Positions 49,551 through 58,643 are shown, numbered from the stretch's first letter. The stretch: 64,000 bases of DNA from Trebonia sp963734665 (GCA_963734665.1 CAVTIR010000013.1:1054001-1118000), one strand, 5' to 3'. Notes: generated by a model not told the origin, from the sequence alone. Program-made: numbers and translations.

Positions 49551-50768
49551 ATGCCAGGGAACCGTGCCGTCGCCTACATCAGGCCGGGACAGGTGGAAGT
49601 CCGGACGATCGACTACCCGAAGCTTGAGCTGCAGGACGGGCCTGGGGTCAACCCGGCGAACGTCGGGCGCAAGTGCCCGCACGGGGTGATCCTCAAGGTC
49701 GTCTCGACGAACATCTGCGGCAGCGACCAGCACATGGTCCGCGGCAGGACTACCGCGCCCGAGGGGCTGGTGCTCGGGCACGAGATCACCGGCGAGGTCA
49801 TCGAGGCCGGGCCGGGCGTGGAGTTCATCAAGGTCGGTGACCTGGTCAGCGTGCCGTTCAACATCGCGTGCGGCCGCTGCCGCAACTGCAAGGAGCGCAA
49901 GACCGGGATCTGCCTCAACGTCAACCCGGACCGCCCGGGCTCCGCCTACGGCTACGTGGACATGGGCGGCTGGGTCGGCGGCCAGGCCGAGTACGTCATG
50001 GTTCCCTACGCGGACTTCAACGCGCTGAAGTTCCCCGACAAGGACCAGGCGATGGCGAAGATCCGCGACCTGACCATGCTGTCTGACATCTTCCCGACCG
50101 GCTACCACGGCGCGCACACGGCCGGCGTGACCACCGGCTCGACGGTGTACGTGGCGGGGGCGGGCCCCGTGGGGCTGGCCTGTGCGTACTCGGCGCTCCT
50201 GCTTGGCGCGTCGGTCGTCATCGTCGGCGACATGAACCCGGAGCGGCTCAAGCAGGCGGAGAGCTTCGGCTGCGAGACCGTCAACCTGTCGCAGGACGCG
50301 ACGCTCGGCGACCAGATCGAGCAGATCCTCGGCGAGCCCGAGGTCGACGCGGCCGTCGACTGCGTCGGGTTCGAGGCACGCGGGCACGGGCACAACGCCG
50401 GCGAGGCCCCGGCGACCGTGCTCAACGACATCATGACCGTGGCGCGGGCGGGCGCCGGGCTCGGCATCCCCGGCCTGTACGTGACCGGTGACCCCGGCGG
50501 TGTCGACGACGACGCGAAGATCGGCTCGCTGAAAGTGCGGCTCGGCCTCGGCTGGGCCAAGTCGCACTACTTCACCACCGGCCAGTGCCCGGTGATGATG
50601 TACAACCGGGAGCTCATGATGGCGATCCTGCACGACAAGGCGCACATCGCGGACGCGGTGAACGCCACCGTGATCCCGCTCGACCGGGCCCCCGAGGGCT
50701 ACCGGGACTTCGACAGGGGCGCGGCCCGCAAGTTCGTCATCGACCCGCACGGCATGATCGCGCCGTAA
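49551..50768 (+). CDS. fdhA: Zinc-dependent formaldehyde dehydrogenase, glutathione-independent
   Basis: A 405-aa medium-chain dehydrogenase. STNICGSDQHMVRGRTTAPE has the catalytic-zinc Cys and His, LVLGHEITGEVIEAGPGVEF the next ligands and IACGRCRNCKERKTGICLNV the four structural-zinc Cys. VYVAGAGPVGLACAYSALLL binds NAD and VDCVGFEARGHGHNAGEAPA is characteristic of the Pseudomonas-type glutathione-independent formaldehyde dehydrogenase/dismutase. It oxidises formaldehyde to formate. It follows the alcohol-dehydrogenase and two-component genes, giving a short C1 or aldehyde-oxidation module. Formaldehyde could also come from the Rieske O-demethylase. Confidence 0.92.
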   Translation: MPGNRAVAYIRPGQVEVRTIDYPKLELQDGPGVNPANVGRKCPHGVILKVVSTNICGSDQHMVRGRTTAPEGLVLGHEITGEVIEAGPGVEFIKVGDLVSVPFNIACGRCRNCKERKTGICLNVNPDRPGSAYGYVDMGGWVGGQAEYVMVPYADFNALKFPDKDQAMAKIRDLTMLSDIFPTGYHGAHTAGVTTGSTVYVAGAGPVGLACAYSALLLGASVVIVGDMNPERLKQAESFGCETVNLSQDATLGDQIEQILGEPEVDAAVDCVGFEARGHGHNAGEAPATVLNDIMTVARAGAGLGIPGLYVTGDPGGVDDDAKIGSLKVRLGLGWAKSHYFTTGQCPVMMYNRELMMAILHDKAHIADAVNATVIPLDRAPEGYRDFDRGAARKFVIDPHGMIAP

Positions 50769-50826
50769 CAGAGTCCCGGCAGGAAACCCGCGCAGACCTG
50801 GGTGGCCGGCCCCAGGCTCGGCCTTG

Positions 50827-50869
50827 GGTGGATGTGCCTCTGGTGCCGCTATACGGAGGCACATCCACC
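50827..50869. terminator. 14-bp inverted repeat after fdhA, with an alternative pairing
   Basis: GGTGGATGTGCCTC (50827-50840) and GAGGCACATCCACC (50856-50869) are perfect complements around a 15-nt loop, 59 bp after the fdhA stop. CTCTGGTG (50838-50845) can instead pair with CACCAGAG (50866-50873). It may terminate fdhA transcription; no U-tract follows. Confidence 0.45.
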
Positions 50870-51022
50870 AGAGCCGCCTGCTCATTCGTCACTGCCCTGC
50901 GCTCCCGTGGCAGTAGGGATCCGCTCGTCCTCGACGACCGACCAGCTGACCGAGTTCACGCTTGGCTCGAGGCTGAGGCGGCTCACGGCTGCCTCAAGGA
51001 CGGCTTAGCGGCCGGCGGTTTG

Positions 51023-52015
51023 ATGCCGGGCGCTCGGGCAAGTAGTGGTCCGGTGGAAAGCCGCAACCGACACGAGGCCACCCGGCGAACCGTCATCATC
51101 GCCGGGACGGCGAACATCCTTGTCGGCCTGGCCAAGCTGGCAGCCGGGATCCTGAGCGGGTCAAGCGCCATGCTCGCGGAAGCCGCCCACTCCGCGGCGG
51201 ACACCCTCAATCAGGGGTTCCTGCTGACGTCACTGCACCAGGCGGAGCGCCCGCCCGACCGCGACCACCCGTTCGGCCACGGTCAGGAACGGTACTTCTG
51301 GTCGCTGCTTGCGGCGTTCGGCATCTTCATCGCCGGCGGCGGGTTCTCGATCTTCGAGGGCCTGCTGAGCCTGTCCAGCCGCCACAGCGAGAGCCCGCTC
51401 GTCGCGTACGCGGCCCTGGCCGTCGCATTCGCCGCCGAGGGCACCTCACTCGCCCGCGCCTTCTGGCAGGTGCGCGGCGAAGCCCGGCGCCGCCACGAAG
51501 AGATCCTCAGCCACGTGGAGTCCAGCCCCGACATCACGGTCAAGGTGGCCCTGTTCGAGGACAGCGCCGCCGTCGTGGGCCTGGTGCTCGCCGCGCTCGG
51601 CGTGGGGCTCCGCCAACTGACCGGCTGGGCGGCCTGGGACGGCGGGGCATCCATCGCCATCGGCGTGCTGCTGGTGGGCGTCGCCGTCAAGCTCGGCATG
51701 GACAGCAAGGAACTGCTGATCGGACGGGCGGCCAGTCCTGAGATGGAGCGGCTGATACGCGAGGAAATCGAGTCAACGCCCGGCGTGGACGCCCTGCTGG
51801 AACTGCGCACCATGCACATGGGGCCGGACAGCCTCATCGTCGCGGCCCGGGTCGCCCTCAAGGACGAACTGGGCGCCGATGAGGCGGAGGACCTCGCCGA
51901 CGAGGTCGACAGCAGGCTGTCGGAGAAGCTTCCGCTCCAGCTTCACGTGTTCATCGACCCGACGCAGACCCGCCAGGCGCCGCCGCCCGCGACGGCGCGG
52001 TCATCGCCCCTGTAG
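51023..52015 (+). CDS. Cation diffusion facilitator (CDF) metal transporter
   Basis: A 330-aa protein with about six membrane helices and a cytoplasmic C-terminal domain. IIAGTANILVGLAKLAAGIL then SSAMLAEAAHSAADTLNQGF carries the TM2 H-x-x-x-D site, and DRDHPFGHGQERYFWSLLAA is the CDF H-P-x-G-H signature. VALFEDSAAVVGLVLAALGV is the TM5 region with the matching acidic residue, and LDELRTMHMG-type text (LLELRTMHMGPDSLIVAARV) is the dimerising ferredoxin-like tail. It exports a divalent metal by proton exchange; Zn, Fe or Mn cannot be told apart. ATG 51023 lacks a strong ribosome-binding site; GTG 51053 is possible. Confidence 0.88.
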   Translation: MPGARASSGPVESRNRHEATRRTVIIAGTANILVGLAKLAAGILSGSSAMLAEAAHSAADTLNQGFLLTSLHQAERPPDRDHPFGHGQERYFWSLLAAFGIFIAGGGFSIFEGLLSLSSRHSESPLVAYAALAVAFAAEGTSLARAFWQVRGEARRRHEEILSHVESSPDITVKVALFEDSAAVVGLVLAALGVGLRQLTGWAAWDGGASIAIGVLLVGVAVKLGMDSKELLIGRAASPEMERLIREEIESTPGVDALLELRTMHMGPDSLIVAARVALKDELGADEAEDLADEVDSRLSEKLPLQLHVFIDPTQTRQAPPPATARSSPL

Positions 52016-52050
52016 CGGGGACAGGGCTTGCACCGTGGCGGGCGGGCCTC

Positions 52051-52206
52051 AGGATCCGGTGAGACACTGCTGGATCGCCTCGGCCAGGGCCTTCGCGATC
52101 ACCTGCTGGCCACCCGTGCTCGCGGCGATCGACGCCTCGAACAGGTCGGTCACGAACAGCGGCTCGATGAGCGCCTGGCTGGCGCGGTCGGCTTCGCGGC
52201 GTTGGT
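52051..52206 (-). pseudogene. N-acetylmuramoyl-L-alanine amidase C-terminal fragment
   Basis: On the minus strand, directly behind the stop of the EEP-family gene and in another frame, READRASQALIEPLFVTDLF then EASIAASTGGQQVIAKALAE and AIQQCLTGS end at a stop. This resembles the end of amidase_3-type cell-wall amidases (L-I-E-P-L-F-x-T-D-x-x-E-x-S-I-A-A-x-x-x-G-Q-Q-V-I-A). Only about 50 codons remain. Confidence 0.45.
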
Positions 52207-52208
52207 TG

Positions 52209-53177
52209 TTACCGCTCGGGGAGCTGGATCTCCGCGTAGACGGCCCGGTGATCGCTGCCGGGGACGACGTGCACGGAGCTCGCGAGCACCGCGCAGCTCC
52301 GGTCCACCAGTACGTGGTCGAGGGTGAGCACCGGGCCCTTCCCCGGTGGTCCCCAGGTGGGCGTCAGCGCGTTCCCCGCCTGCAGCGCGGCGTCGGCGTA
52401 GCCGAGGCGCAGCACGTCGCGGAACGCGGCATGATCAAGGGTGGCGTTGAAGTCTCCCGCCAGCACCCTCGGCAGTCCGCCGGGAGCTGGCAGCATCGCG
52501 AGCTCCTCACGCCACTGGGTGGGGCCCCCGCGTCCCAGGGTCGGCGTGACGGGGTGCACGCAGACCAGTTCCACCGCATACCCCTTGGGCAGCTCGACCA
52601 GCGCGGTCGGCTGCGCCATGTGCACTGGCTCCACGGTCGGGCCCTCGCTCAGCGGGAACCGGGAGTAGATGCCCGAGCCGCGCGAGCCGCCCCTGAGGTC
52701 ATGCTGCGTGAAAGGCATCAGGTCTTCGAGCCCGGCCTGCTTCAGGCGGGTCACCGCGTCCGCGGTGAGCTCCTGCAGGAAAAGCACGTCCGCGGCAGTC
52801 TGCCGGACCCGGGCGACGATAACCTCCGCGTCGGCCCGGCCGAAGTACAGGTTGGCGGTGAGCACCCGCAGCATCGGCCCGCAGGCCCCCGGCTGTGGCC
52901 GCTGGATCCGGCGCGACCGCACCACCAGGCCAAGCGCCGCCGCGGCGAGCGCGGCCGTCGCGGCCGGTCTCCGTTGCCTCGCCAGGCGCAGCCCAAGCGC
53001 GGCCCACGGCGCGGCCGCTGCCACCTGCGGGGTGAACGACAGCAACGGCACCGTCAGGGTCTCGGTGCGGCGGACCCGATCAGCCGCGGTGATCCTGGCC
53101 GCCGCCCACGCGGCAAGCCCGCCCGCCACGGCCCAGGACATATTGACAATCTTCAATCTGACACGTGCCACGATCAC
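52209..53177 (-). CDS. EEP-family (endonuclease/exonuclease/phosphatase) membrane-anchored protein
   Basis: A 322-aa protein. The N-terminal hundred residues hold two or three hydrophobic helices (MSWAVAGGLAAWAAARIT, LLSFTPQVAAAAPWAALGLR, AATAALAAAALGLVV). The EEP domain follows with VLTANLYFGRAD (Asn), VLFLQELTADAV (catalytic Glu), GIYSRFPL, VHPVTPTL, VLAGDFNATLDH (Asp/Asn), LDHVLVD and a final GSDHRAVYAEIQL (His). This layout is common in actinobacterial surface EEP hydrolases, with the catalytic domain predicted outside. GTG 53177 is used; ATG 53141 is an alternative, neither with a strong ribosome-binding site. Confidence 0.82.
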   Translation of the reverse strand: MIVARVRLKIVNMSWAVAGGLAAWAAARITAADRVRRTETLTVPLLSFTPQVAAAAPWAALGLRLARQRRPAATAALAAAALGLVVRSRRIQRPQPGACGPMLRVLTANLYFGRADAEVIVARVRQTAADVLFLQELTADAVTRLKQAGLEDLMPFTQHDLRGGSRGSGIYSRFPLSEGPTVEPVHMAQPTALVELPKGYAVELVCVHPVTPTLGRGGPTQWREELAMLPAPGGLPRVLAGDFNATLDHAAFRDVLRLGYADAALQAGNALTPTWGPPGKGPVLTLDHVLVDRSCAVLASSVHVVPGSDHRAVYAEIQLPER

Positions 53178-53259
53178 ACCCTATGACCCCGTGGTGACTG
53201 AAGCGGTCCGCCGGAAGTGCAGGACAGGGCTTTAGCCGCAGGCGGCGTTGCCTGGACGG

Positions 53260-54147
53260 TCAGGGGGTGGTGTAAATCACGGCCAGGTCGTCGTCGGCGT
53301 GCCCGGTGGCGGCACGCCGCCAGCGGGGCAGCAGCGCGCTGGTGAGGGTGAGGTCGGTACCGCTTTCCTCGGCGGCCTGCGCCGCGAGCTCAGCGTCCTT
53401 GAGCGCGTGCTTGAGGGCGAACGCGGGGGTGAAGTCGCCGGCCAGCATGGTGCGGGCCTTTTGGACCGCCCAGGGCGATCCGAGCGGCATGGACTCAAGC
53501 AGGTCCACGATCGCAGCGGGATCAACGCCAAGCTTGTCCGCGAAGGAGAGGGTTTCCGCGGTGATCTCGGTCAGGTTGACGAGCCAGTTGTTGAGAACCA
53601 GCTTGGCCCCGGTGCCGAGGCCAGCCGGACCTAGCCAGACGGTGGCCCGCCCGAGCGCGCCGAACACCGGGCCGAGGACATCCCGCACCGTGTCGGGACC
53701 GCTGGCCAGGATGACCAGCTGCGCAGCCCGGGCCGGTCCCTCGCTGCCGGAGACCGGGGCATCGACGAATACCATCTCGTGCTCGGCGGCGGACTCGGCG
53801 AGCCGGGCCGTCCAGTCAACTCCGACGGTGCCCATCTGCACCCAAATCGCCCCACGACCCGCGGTCAGGAAGCCATCAGGCCCGCTTGCCGCCTGTTCGG
53901 TAGCGGCCCCGTCGGCCAGCATGGTGATCACGATGTCGGCACCCTGGACGGCCTTCGCCGGGCTGTCCGCCACGGTCACGCCATCCGCGGTGAGGGCCGA
54001 GGCGTGGCTGGCGGTGCGGTTCCACGCTCGCACGCGCAAGCCGCTGCGCGCAAGGTTGGCGGCCATCGGGCTGCCCATGCGCCCGGTACCGAGGAAGGCG
54101 ATAACGGGTGCGGCCGTCCCGCTTGCCGCGGGCTGGTTGGTGGTCAT
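53260..54147 (-). CDS. 3-Hydroxyisobutyrate-dehydrogenase-like NAD(P) oxidoreductase
   Basis: A 295-aa beta-hydroxyacid dehydrogenase. VIAFLGTGRMGSPMAANLAR is the N-terminal dinucleotide motif, VFVDAPVSGSEGPARAAQLV the substrate-binding D-A-P-V-S-G, and GLGTGAKLVLNNWLVNLTEI carries the catalytic Lys. The C-terminal helical domain is complete (AFALKHALKDAELAAQAAEE). GGAG lies 7 nt before ATG 54147, preferred over ATG 54159. Members reduce or oxidise 3-hydroxy acids, tartronate semialdehyde or imines; the substrate is unknown. It stands between an EEP gene and a LAL regulator, both on the same strand. Confidence 0.85.
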   Translation of the reverse strand: MTTNQPAASGTAAPVIAFLGTGRMGSPMAANLARSGLRVRAWNRTASHASALTADGVTVADSPAKAVQGADIVITMLADGAATEQAASGPDGFLTAGRGAIWVQMGTVGVDWTARLAESAAEHEMVFVDAPVSGSEGPARAAQLVILASGPDTVRDVLGPVFGALGRATVWLGPAGLGTGAKLVLNNWLVNLTEITAETLSFADKLGVDPAAIVDLLESMPLGSPWAVQKARTMLAGDFTPAFALKHALKDAELAAQAAEESGTDLTLTSALLPRWRRAATGHADDDLAVIYTTP

Positions 54148-54277
54148 GTCATGCTCCATGTCGATCGGCTTGTTCAGACGATGGCAAGCGTCGCACGAGG
54201 CAGGGTGAGCTAGCGTCACACAGTCGGGTGATTTGCGCCCCCGAGCCGGCAAGACCGCGCAGGCAAGACCGCGCCGA

Positions 54278-56944
54278 TCAGGCCGTGCGCGGCGCGGAGG
54301 CGAGCAGGCCAAGGGCGCGGGCCTGATCGACCGCCTCGTGGCGGTGGTGCACGCCGAGCTTGTCGTACAGGTGGCGCATGTGGGTCTTGACCGTGTTGAC
54401 CGACAGGTAGAGCTGGTCGGCGATCTCCGGTGCGGAGAGCCTGGTCGGCAGGTAGCGCAGGACGCGGAGCTCGGCGTGGCTGAGCGGCTCGCGCAGGCGC
54501 GACGGCTCAGCAGGCAGCGAGGCGGGCTTGCTCCCGGCCAGCACGTTCAGCACCGCAGAGAGCGCGGCAGCGTGCGCGGTGCCCTCCCGGCGATGGCGCT
54601 CGAGCAGCGCCAGCGCCGGGTCGTGGAGAAACGGAAACAGCAGGCTCTCTGGCTCGGCGTGGCCCAGGGCGGACTCCAGGGCACCCCAGGCGGCGCCCGC
54701 GTCGCCGAGCGCGTCGCGGGCGATCGCTTCGAGCAGGAAAGCCTGGACCGTCCACAGGTGGGCGTACTCCAGCGAGACCGGGCCGCTGGTGACGGGCGCG
54801 AGCACGGCGGCCGCTGCCTTGGGATCATCCTGGGCGAGCCGCAGCGCCGCCTCTGCGATCCGCATCTCCCCGCTTCCGCGATCTGGCCCGTCCATATCGC
54901 AGAGGGCCCGTTCGACGCGCCGCGTTTCGCCCGTCTGCACCAAGGTCTGCAGCACGTGCGAACGCAGCCGCGCGGCAAGCGTGTGCGGGGTCACGAGCAG
55001 CTTGGCCAGCCGCTCGGCCGTCCGGAAAGCGCGCAGTGCCGCGTCGTGGCGACCGCTTACGGACTCGAGCATCCCGCGGCCGTGGTACAGCCTCATCCCG
55101 GCCGCCGGGTCGGCTTCGGCCCGAACCGTGCGCTCGGCACGCGCGAGCGACCGTTGTCCCTCCTCAAGCCGTCCCTGGGCGACCATCGCCACCCCGAGCG
55201 CCAGGTAGGCGACGCCGGCAACCGGCTCGTCAGACCAGCCGTGGCGTTCGGCCAGCTCGATCGCCTGCAGGCTGCGCTGCGCCCCGAGCGGGAATGACCG
55301 CCAGCTCTCCAGCTGCGCCCTGTTTGCCAGGCCGGTCACCTCCAGGTAGGGCCATCCGCCCTGGCGCGCCAGGGCGATGCCGTCCTCCAGGTGCCGGTCC
55401 GCGTCGTCAAGGCGGGCCGTCCACATCTCAGCGGTGCCGAGGTCAATCAGCGCCAGCGCGCGCAGGTCCCCGCCTAGCCCGAACTCCGCCGGGTCGGCGG
55501 CCGCCGCGGGGGCCAGCAGCCGTTGCGACTCCTCGGCCACGGCGAGCAGGTCGCCACGCTGGCGGGCAAGCCGCATGCGCACGACGTCGCGGACCACCTG
55601 CGCGCGCCCGCGCCGGTCGGCGGGCACGGATTCAAGTCCCCGGGTCGCGAGCGCCAAGTACCGTGCGGCCGTATCCAGCGACCCTCGTGCTAGCTCGCCG
55701 GCCGCCATCCGCGCGGCCAGCTCAGCGTCCGCCGCGATCACGTTGGCAGGGAACCGGGCCAGGAGCTCGTCCGCGGTGGCGCCGAGCCCGCCCAGCCCGA
55801 GGCCAACCCAATGGTCCGACAGCAGCCGGGCGGCCAGGCTCCAGTTTTCCGCGGCCTGCGCGTGGAAGACTGCCTCAACGGGATACCCGTGTTCCGCAAA
55901 CCAGCCGGCGGCGGCCGCGTGCAGCGCCGGAACCTCGGCCGGAGCGGTGCCCCGCAGCTCGAGCCGCAGGAGGTCGGCGAACAGCTGGTGGTACCGGAAC
56001 CAGGTCCGCCGCGCGTCTAGCGAGACCACGAACGCGCCTGCCTCCTCGAGCTGCTGCAAGACGCGTTCCCCGCCAGAGCCGCCGGTCAGCAGGTCGGCAA
56101 GCTCGCCATTGACCCGGTCAAGTACCGAGGTCCGCAGCAGCAGCCGCCTGGCCTCCTGCGGCTGCCGCTCCAGGACCTCGGCCAGCAGGTACTCGGCGAC
56201 GGTGCGCTCGCTGCCGCTGAACTCGGCGGCGAAGCGTTCCGGGTCGGGATGCCCGGCAAGCGACAGCGCCGCCAGCCGCACCCCTGCCGCCCAGCCCTCG
56301 GTCCGCTCATGCAGCCGGGCCAGCGCCGCATCGGACAGCGATACCCCGGCCGCCTCAAGCAGAGCCCGCGTCTCGGCCAGGGTGAACCGCAGGTCGGCCG
56401 CCCGGATCTCGGTGAGCTCCCCGGTCAGGCGCAGCCGGTGCAGGCCTATATGCAGGTCGTGACGGGTGGCCAGGACCAGCCGCAGGAAAGCAGGGGCGCG
56501 CATCACCAGCAGCTCCAGCTGGCGCAGCGCCTCGGCCGAGCGCAGCTCGTGCAGGTCGTCGATCACTAGCCAGACCTGCTCATCCAGCGACGCGAGGTCG
56601 TCAAGCAGTCGCTCGACGATCCCCCAGCCGTCCAGTTCTGGTGCCGCGGTCAGCTCTCGTACCAGCGTCGCCCCGGGGGCAGTGTCCCGCAAGGCGCCCA
56701 CGACCGAGACCCACAACCGAGCGGGATCACGCTCCCCGCTCTGCACCGACACCCATCCGGCGTGCCCGGCCAGGTGCGCCCCGGCGATCCAGGAGCGCAG
56801 CAGGACTGTCTTCCCGCTCCCCGCGGGCGCCGACAACTGGACCACACGGCTGGCCTTCGCGAGCCGCTCGAACAGCCCTGGGCGGGAGACAACTCCGTCC
56901 CGGGCAGCGGGACCGGCGGTCCCGGACCAGGTGGCAGGCTCCAC
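54278..56944 (-). CDS. LAL-type (MalT-like) LuxR-family ATP-binding transcriptional regulator
   Basis: An 888-aa regulator; GTG 56944 follows AAGGAGGGG. Walker A is SAPAGSGKTVLLRSW (about residues 38-52), Walker B VWLVIDDLHEL, and then come the arginine-finger/sensor region LVLATRHDLHIGLHRLRLTG and the winged domain ERTEGWAAGVRLAALSLAGH. A long TPR-like alpha-solenoid follows, and the C-terminus is a LuxR helix-turn-helix (LSHAELRVLRYLPTRLSAPE, SVNTVKTHMRHLYDKLGVHH). Such STAND proteins activate transcription when ATP and an inducer are bound. It is divergent from the MFS gene at 57123 with 178 bp between them, so that gene is the likely target. Confidence 0.92.
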   Translation of the reverse strand: MEPATWSGTAGPAARDGVVSRPGLFERLAKASRVVQLSAPAGSGKTVLLRSWIAGAHLAGHAGWVSVQSGERDPARLWVSVVGALRDTAPGATLVRELTAAPELDGWGIVERLLDDLASLDEQVWLVIDDLHELRSAEALRQLELLVMRAPAFLRLVLATRHDLHIGLHRLRLTGELTEIRAADLRFTLAETRALLEAAGVSLSDAALARLHERTEGWAAGVRLAALSLAGHPDPERFAAEFSGSERTVAEYLLAEVLERQPQEARRLLLRTSVLDRVNGELADLLTGGSGGERVLQQLEEAGAFVVSLDARRTWFRYHQLFADLLRLELRGTAPAEVPALHAAAAGWFAEHGYPVEAVFHAQAAENWSLAARLLSDHWVGLGLGGLGATADELLARFPANVIAADAELAARMAAGELARGSLDTAARYLALATRGLESVPADRRGRAQVVRDVVRMRLARQRGDLLAVAEESQRLLAPAAAADPAEFGLGGDLRALALIDLGTAEMWTARLDDADRHLEDGIALARQGGWPYLEVTGLANRAQLESWRSFPLGAQRSLQAIELAERHGWSDEPVAGVAYLALGVAMVAQGRLEEGQRSLARAERTVRAEADPAAGMRLYHGRGMLESVSGRHDAALRAFRTAERLAKLLVTPHTLAARLRSHVLQTLVQTGETRRVERALCDMDGPDRGSGEMRIAEAALRLAQDDPKAAAAVLAPVTSGPVSLEYAHLWTVQAFLLEAIARDALGDAGAAWGALESALGHAEPESLLFPFLHDPALALLERHRREGTAHAAALSAVLNVLAGSKPASLPAEPSRLREPLSHAELRVLRYLPTRLSAPEIADQLYLSVNTVKTHMRHLYDKLGVHHRHEAVDQARALGLLASAPRTA

Positions 56945-57122
56945 TGTGCCCCTCCTTGGCTGCCCAGCTTTTACGTTACATCCTCCCCCGGCGCGGCCGA
57001 TCGTGCTCCGGGCCGCCTGCCGCGGCGGGTGACAGCGCCGGATCACCCTGCCGTGTGACGCCAGCTCACCCCGCCGGGAGCGAGGCTTAGGCGATCTGAC
57101 AAGGGCTTGTAAGGAGCTGGAC

Positions 57123-58406
57123 ATGACAGTGCAGAACTTGACACCCGGGCGGCTACGCGGCCAGCGCAGCGCCGATGGTTCCGGTCATCCGCCGAGCGCT
57201 GGCCGCGGGGGGTTCGCCGTCCACCGCCGGGTCGGATTCTGGCTGGTGGCGCTGGTATTCATCGGCGCCATGCTGGGTACCACCCTGCCGACTCCGCTGT
57301 ATGACATCTACCAGGCCAGGTTCCATTTCTCCGCGGCCATCGTGACGGTGACCTATGCCGTCTACGCCGCCGCGGTGCTGGTCACCTTGCTCGTGGCGGG
57401 GCGGTCGTCGGATCAGGCCGGACGCAAGCCAGTGCTGGCCGTGGCCCTCGGGGCCAGCGCGGTGAGCACCGTCGTGTTCATCCTGGCCCCCGACGTGGCG
57501 ACGCTCATGGTGGGCCGGATCATCTCCGGGCTGTCGGCAGGCCTGATGACTGGCACCGCGACGGCCATGCTCGCCGAGCTGGCCCCGGCGTCGGGCGGCC
57601 GCCGGGCGTCGCTGGTGGCCACGGTGGCGAACATGGGGGGCCTGGGCCTTGGCCCGCTCGTCGCTGGCCTGTTCGCCCAGTACGCACCCGACCCCACCAC
57701 CCTGGTGTTCGAGGTGTACCTGGCGGTGCTGGCGGTTGCGGGCCTCGCCGTCCTAGCCGCTCCCGAGACGGTGCGCCCGCGTCGCCGGCCGACCTTGCGC
57801 TTCACCGGCCTGGACATCCCCACCCGCGGCCGCGGCGAGTTCGTCGCCGCCGCCGTGGCCGGGTTCGCCGCCTTCGCCCTGCTCGGGCTGTTCAGCTCCG
57901 TGGTCCCTGGCTTCCTGGCCGACGTGCTGCACCAGGGCAGTCACGCCGTCCAGGGCGCGGTCGTGTTCCTGATGTTCGCGGTGGGGACGATCACCCAGGT
58001 TACGCTGTCCAGGTTCGACAGCCGCCGCGTCGTCCTGGGGGGCCTGGGCCTGTTCCTGGCCGCGCTGGGGCTGATCCTTCCCGGTCTCGACCTGGCCAGC
58101 ATGCCCCTGTTCCTGGCCGGGACGGTGGTTGGCGGGGCAGCGGTCGGCGCCATCTTCCTCGGCAGCTTGGCCACCGCCAGCCGGCTGGCCCCGCCCGAGC
58201 ACCGCGGGCAGACCATCTCCACCTACTTCGTGGGCTGCTACTTCGGCCTGATCATCCCCGTCGTCGGTGTGGGCATCGCCGCCGAGTTCATCGGGACCTT
58301 CCCGGCTGTGCTCGCGTTCTCGATCCTGCTCGCCGCCCTCTGCCTGTTCTCCCTCAGCCGTGTCGCACGGGTCAACGCGACGGGCACGCCCGAGGTGAGC
58401 CGATGA
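57123..58406 (+). CDS. Major facilitator superfamily transporter (12 TM)
   Basis: A 427-aa MFS protein; ATG 57123 has AAGGAG 7 nt upstream. After a 30-residue hydrophilic head, twelve hydrophobic segments follow, starting VALVFIGAMLGTTLPTPLYD. The loop-2 motif appears as AGRSSDQAGRKPVLAVALGA, as in drug/H+ antiporters, and a Gly-rich helix NMGGLGLGPLVAGLFAQY corresponds to motif C. Substrate unknown. It is divergent from the LAL regulator and overlaps a small ORF by 4 bp at its 3' end. Confidence 0.88.
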   Translation: MTVQNLTPGRLRGQRSADGSGHPPSAGRGGFAVHRRVGFWLVALVFIGAMLGTTLPTPLYDIYQARFHFSAAIVTVTYAVYAAAVLVTLLVAGRSSDQAGRKPVLAVALGASAVSTVVFILAPDVATLMVGRIISGLSAGLMTGTATAMLAELAPASGGRRASLVATVANMGGLGLGPLVAGLFAQYAPDPTTLVFEVYLAVLAVAGLAVLAAPETVRPRRRPTLRFTGLDIPTRGRGEFVAAAVAGFAAFALLGLFSSVVPGFLADVLHQGSHAVQGAVVFLMFAVGTITQVTLSRFDSRRVVLGGLGLFLAALGLILPGLDLASMPLFLAGTVVGGAAVGAIFLGSLATASRLAPPEHRGQTISTYFVGCYFGLIIPVVGVGIAAEFIGTFPAVLAFSILLAALCLFSLSRVARVNATGTPEVSR

Positions 58407-58627
58407 GCGGCGAGCGGCACGACCCACGGCTGCCGGTGAACTACCAGATCCGTGTCCGCGGCCTCCTGGGGAAGATGACGCTGCGCGCGTTTCCCGCCCT
58501 GCGCGCGGAAGCCGATGGCGGGGACACGCTGCTGACCGGTCCCCTCGCCGACCAGGCGGCACTGCACGGCGTGCTGGCCCAGATCGAAGCGCTCAAGCTG
58601 GAACTCCTCGAGGTCCGCCGCTGTTGA
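58403..58627 (+). CDS. Small conserved-looking protein translationally coupled to the MFS gene, 74 aa
   Basis: Start and stop overlap as ATGA at 58403-58406. The sequence VNYQIRVRGLLGKMTLRAFP, LLTGPLADQAALHGVLAQIE, ALKLELLEVRR reads as a small alpha/beta domain with no membrane segment or signal. The block D-Q-A-A-L-H-G-V-L-A-Q-I-E-x-L-x-L-E-L resembles small actinobacterial ORFs often placed after transport or regulatory genes, of unknown function. Coupling suggests stoichiometric expression with the transporter. Confidence 0.65.
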   Translation: MSGERHDPRLPVNYQIRVRGLLGKMTLRAFPALRAEADGGDTLLTGPLADQAALHGVLAQIEALKLELLEVRRC

Positions 58628-58643
58628 CGCGGGCGGGAGCGGG

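Noticed and set aside
50585..51022. Start of the CDF gene at 50585
   Set aside because: The extra 146 residues overlap the fdhA end in another frame and are Arg/Gly-rich shadow text; the transporter sequence begins after 51023.
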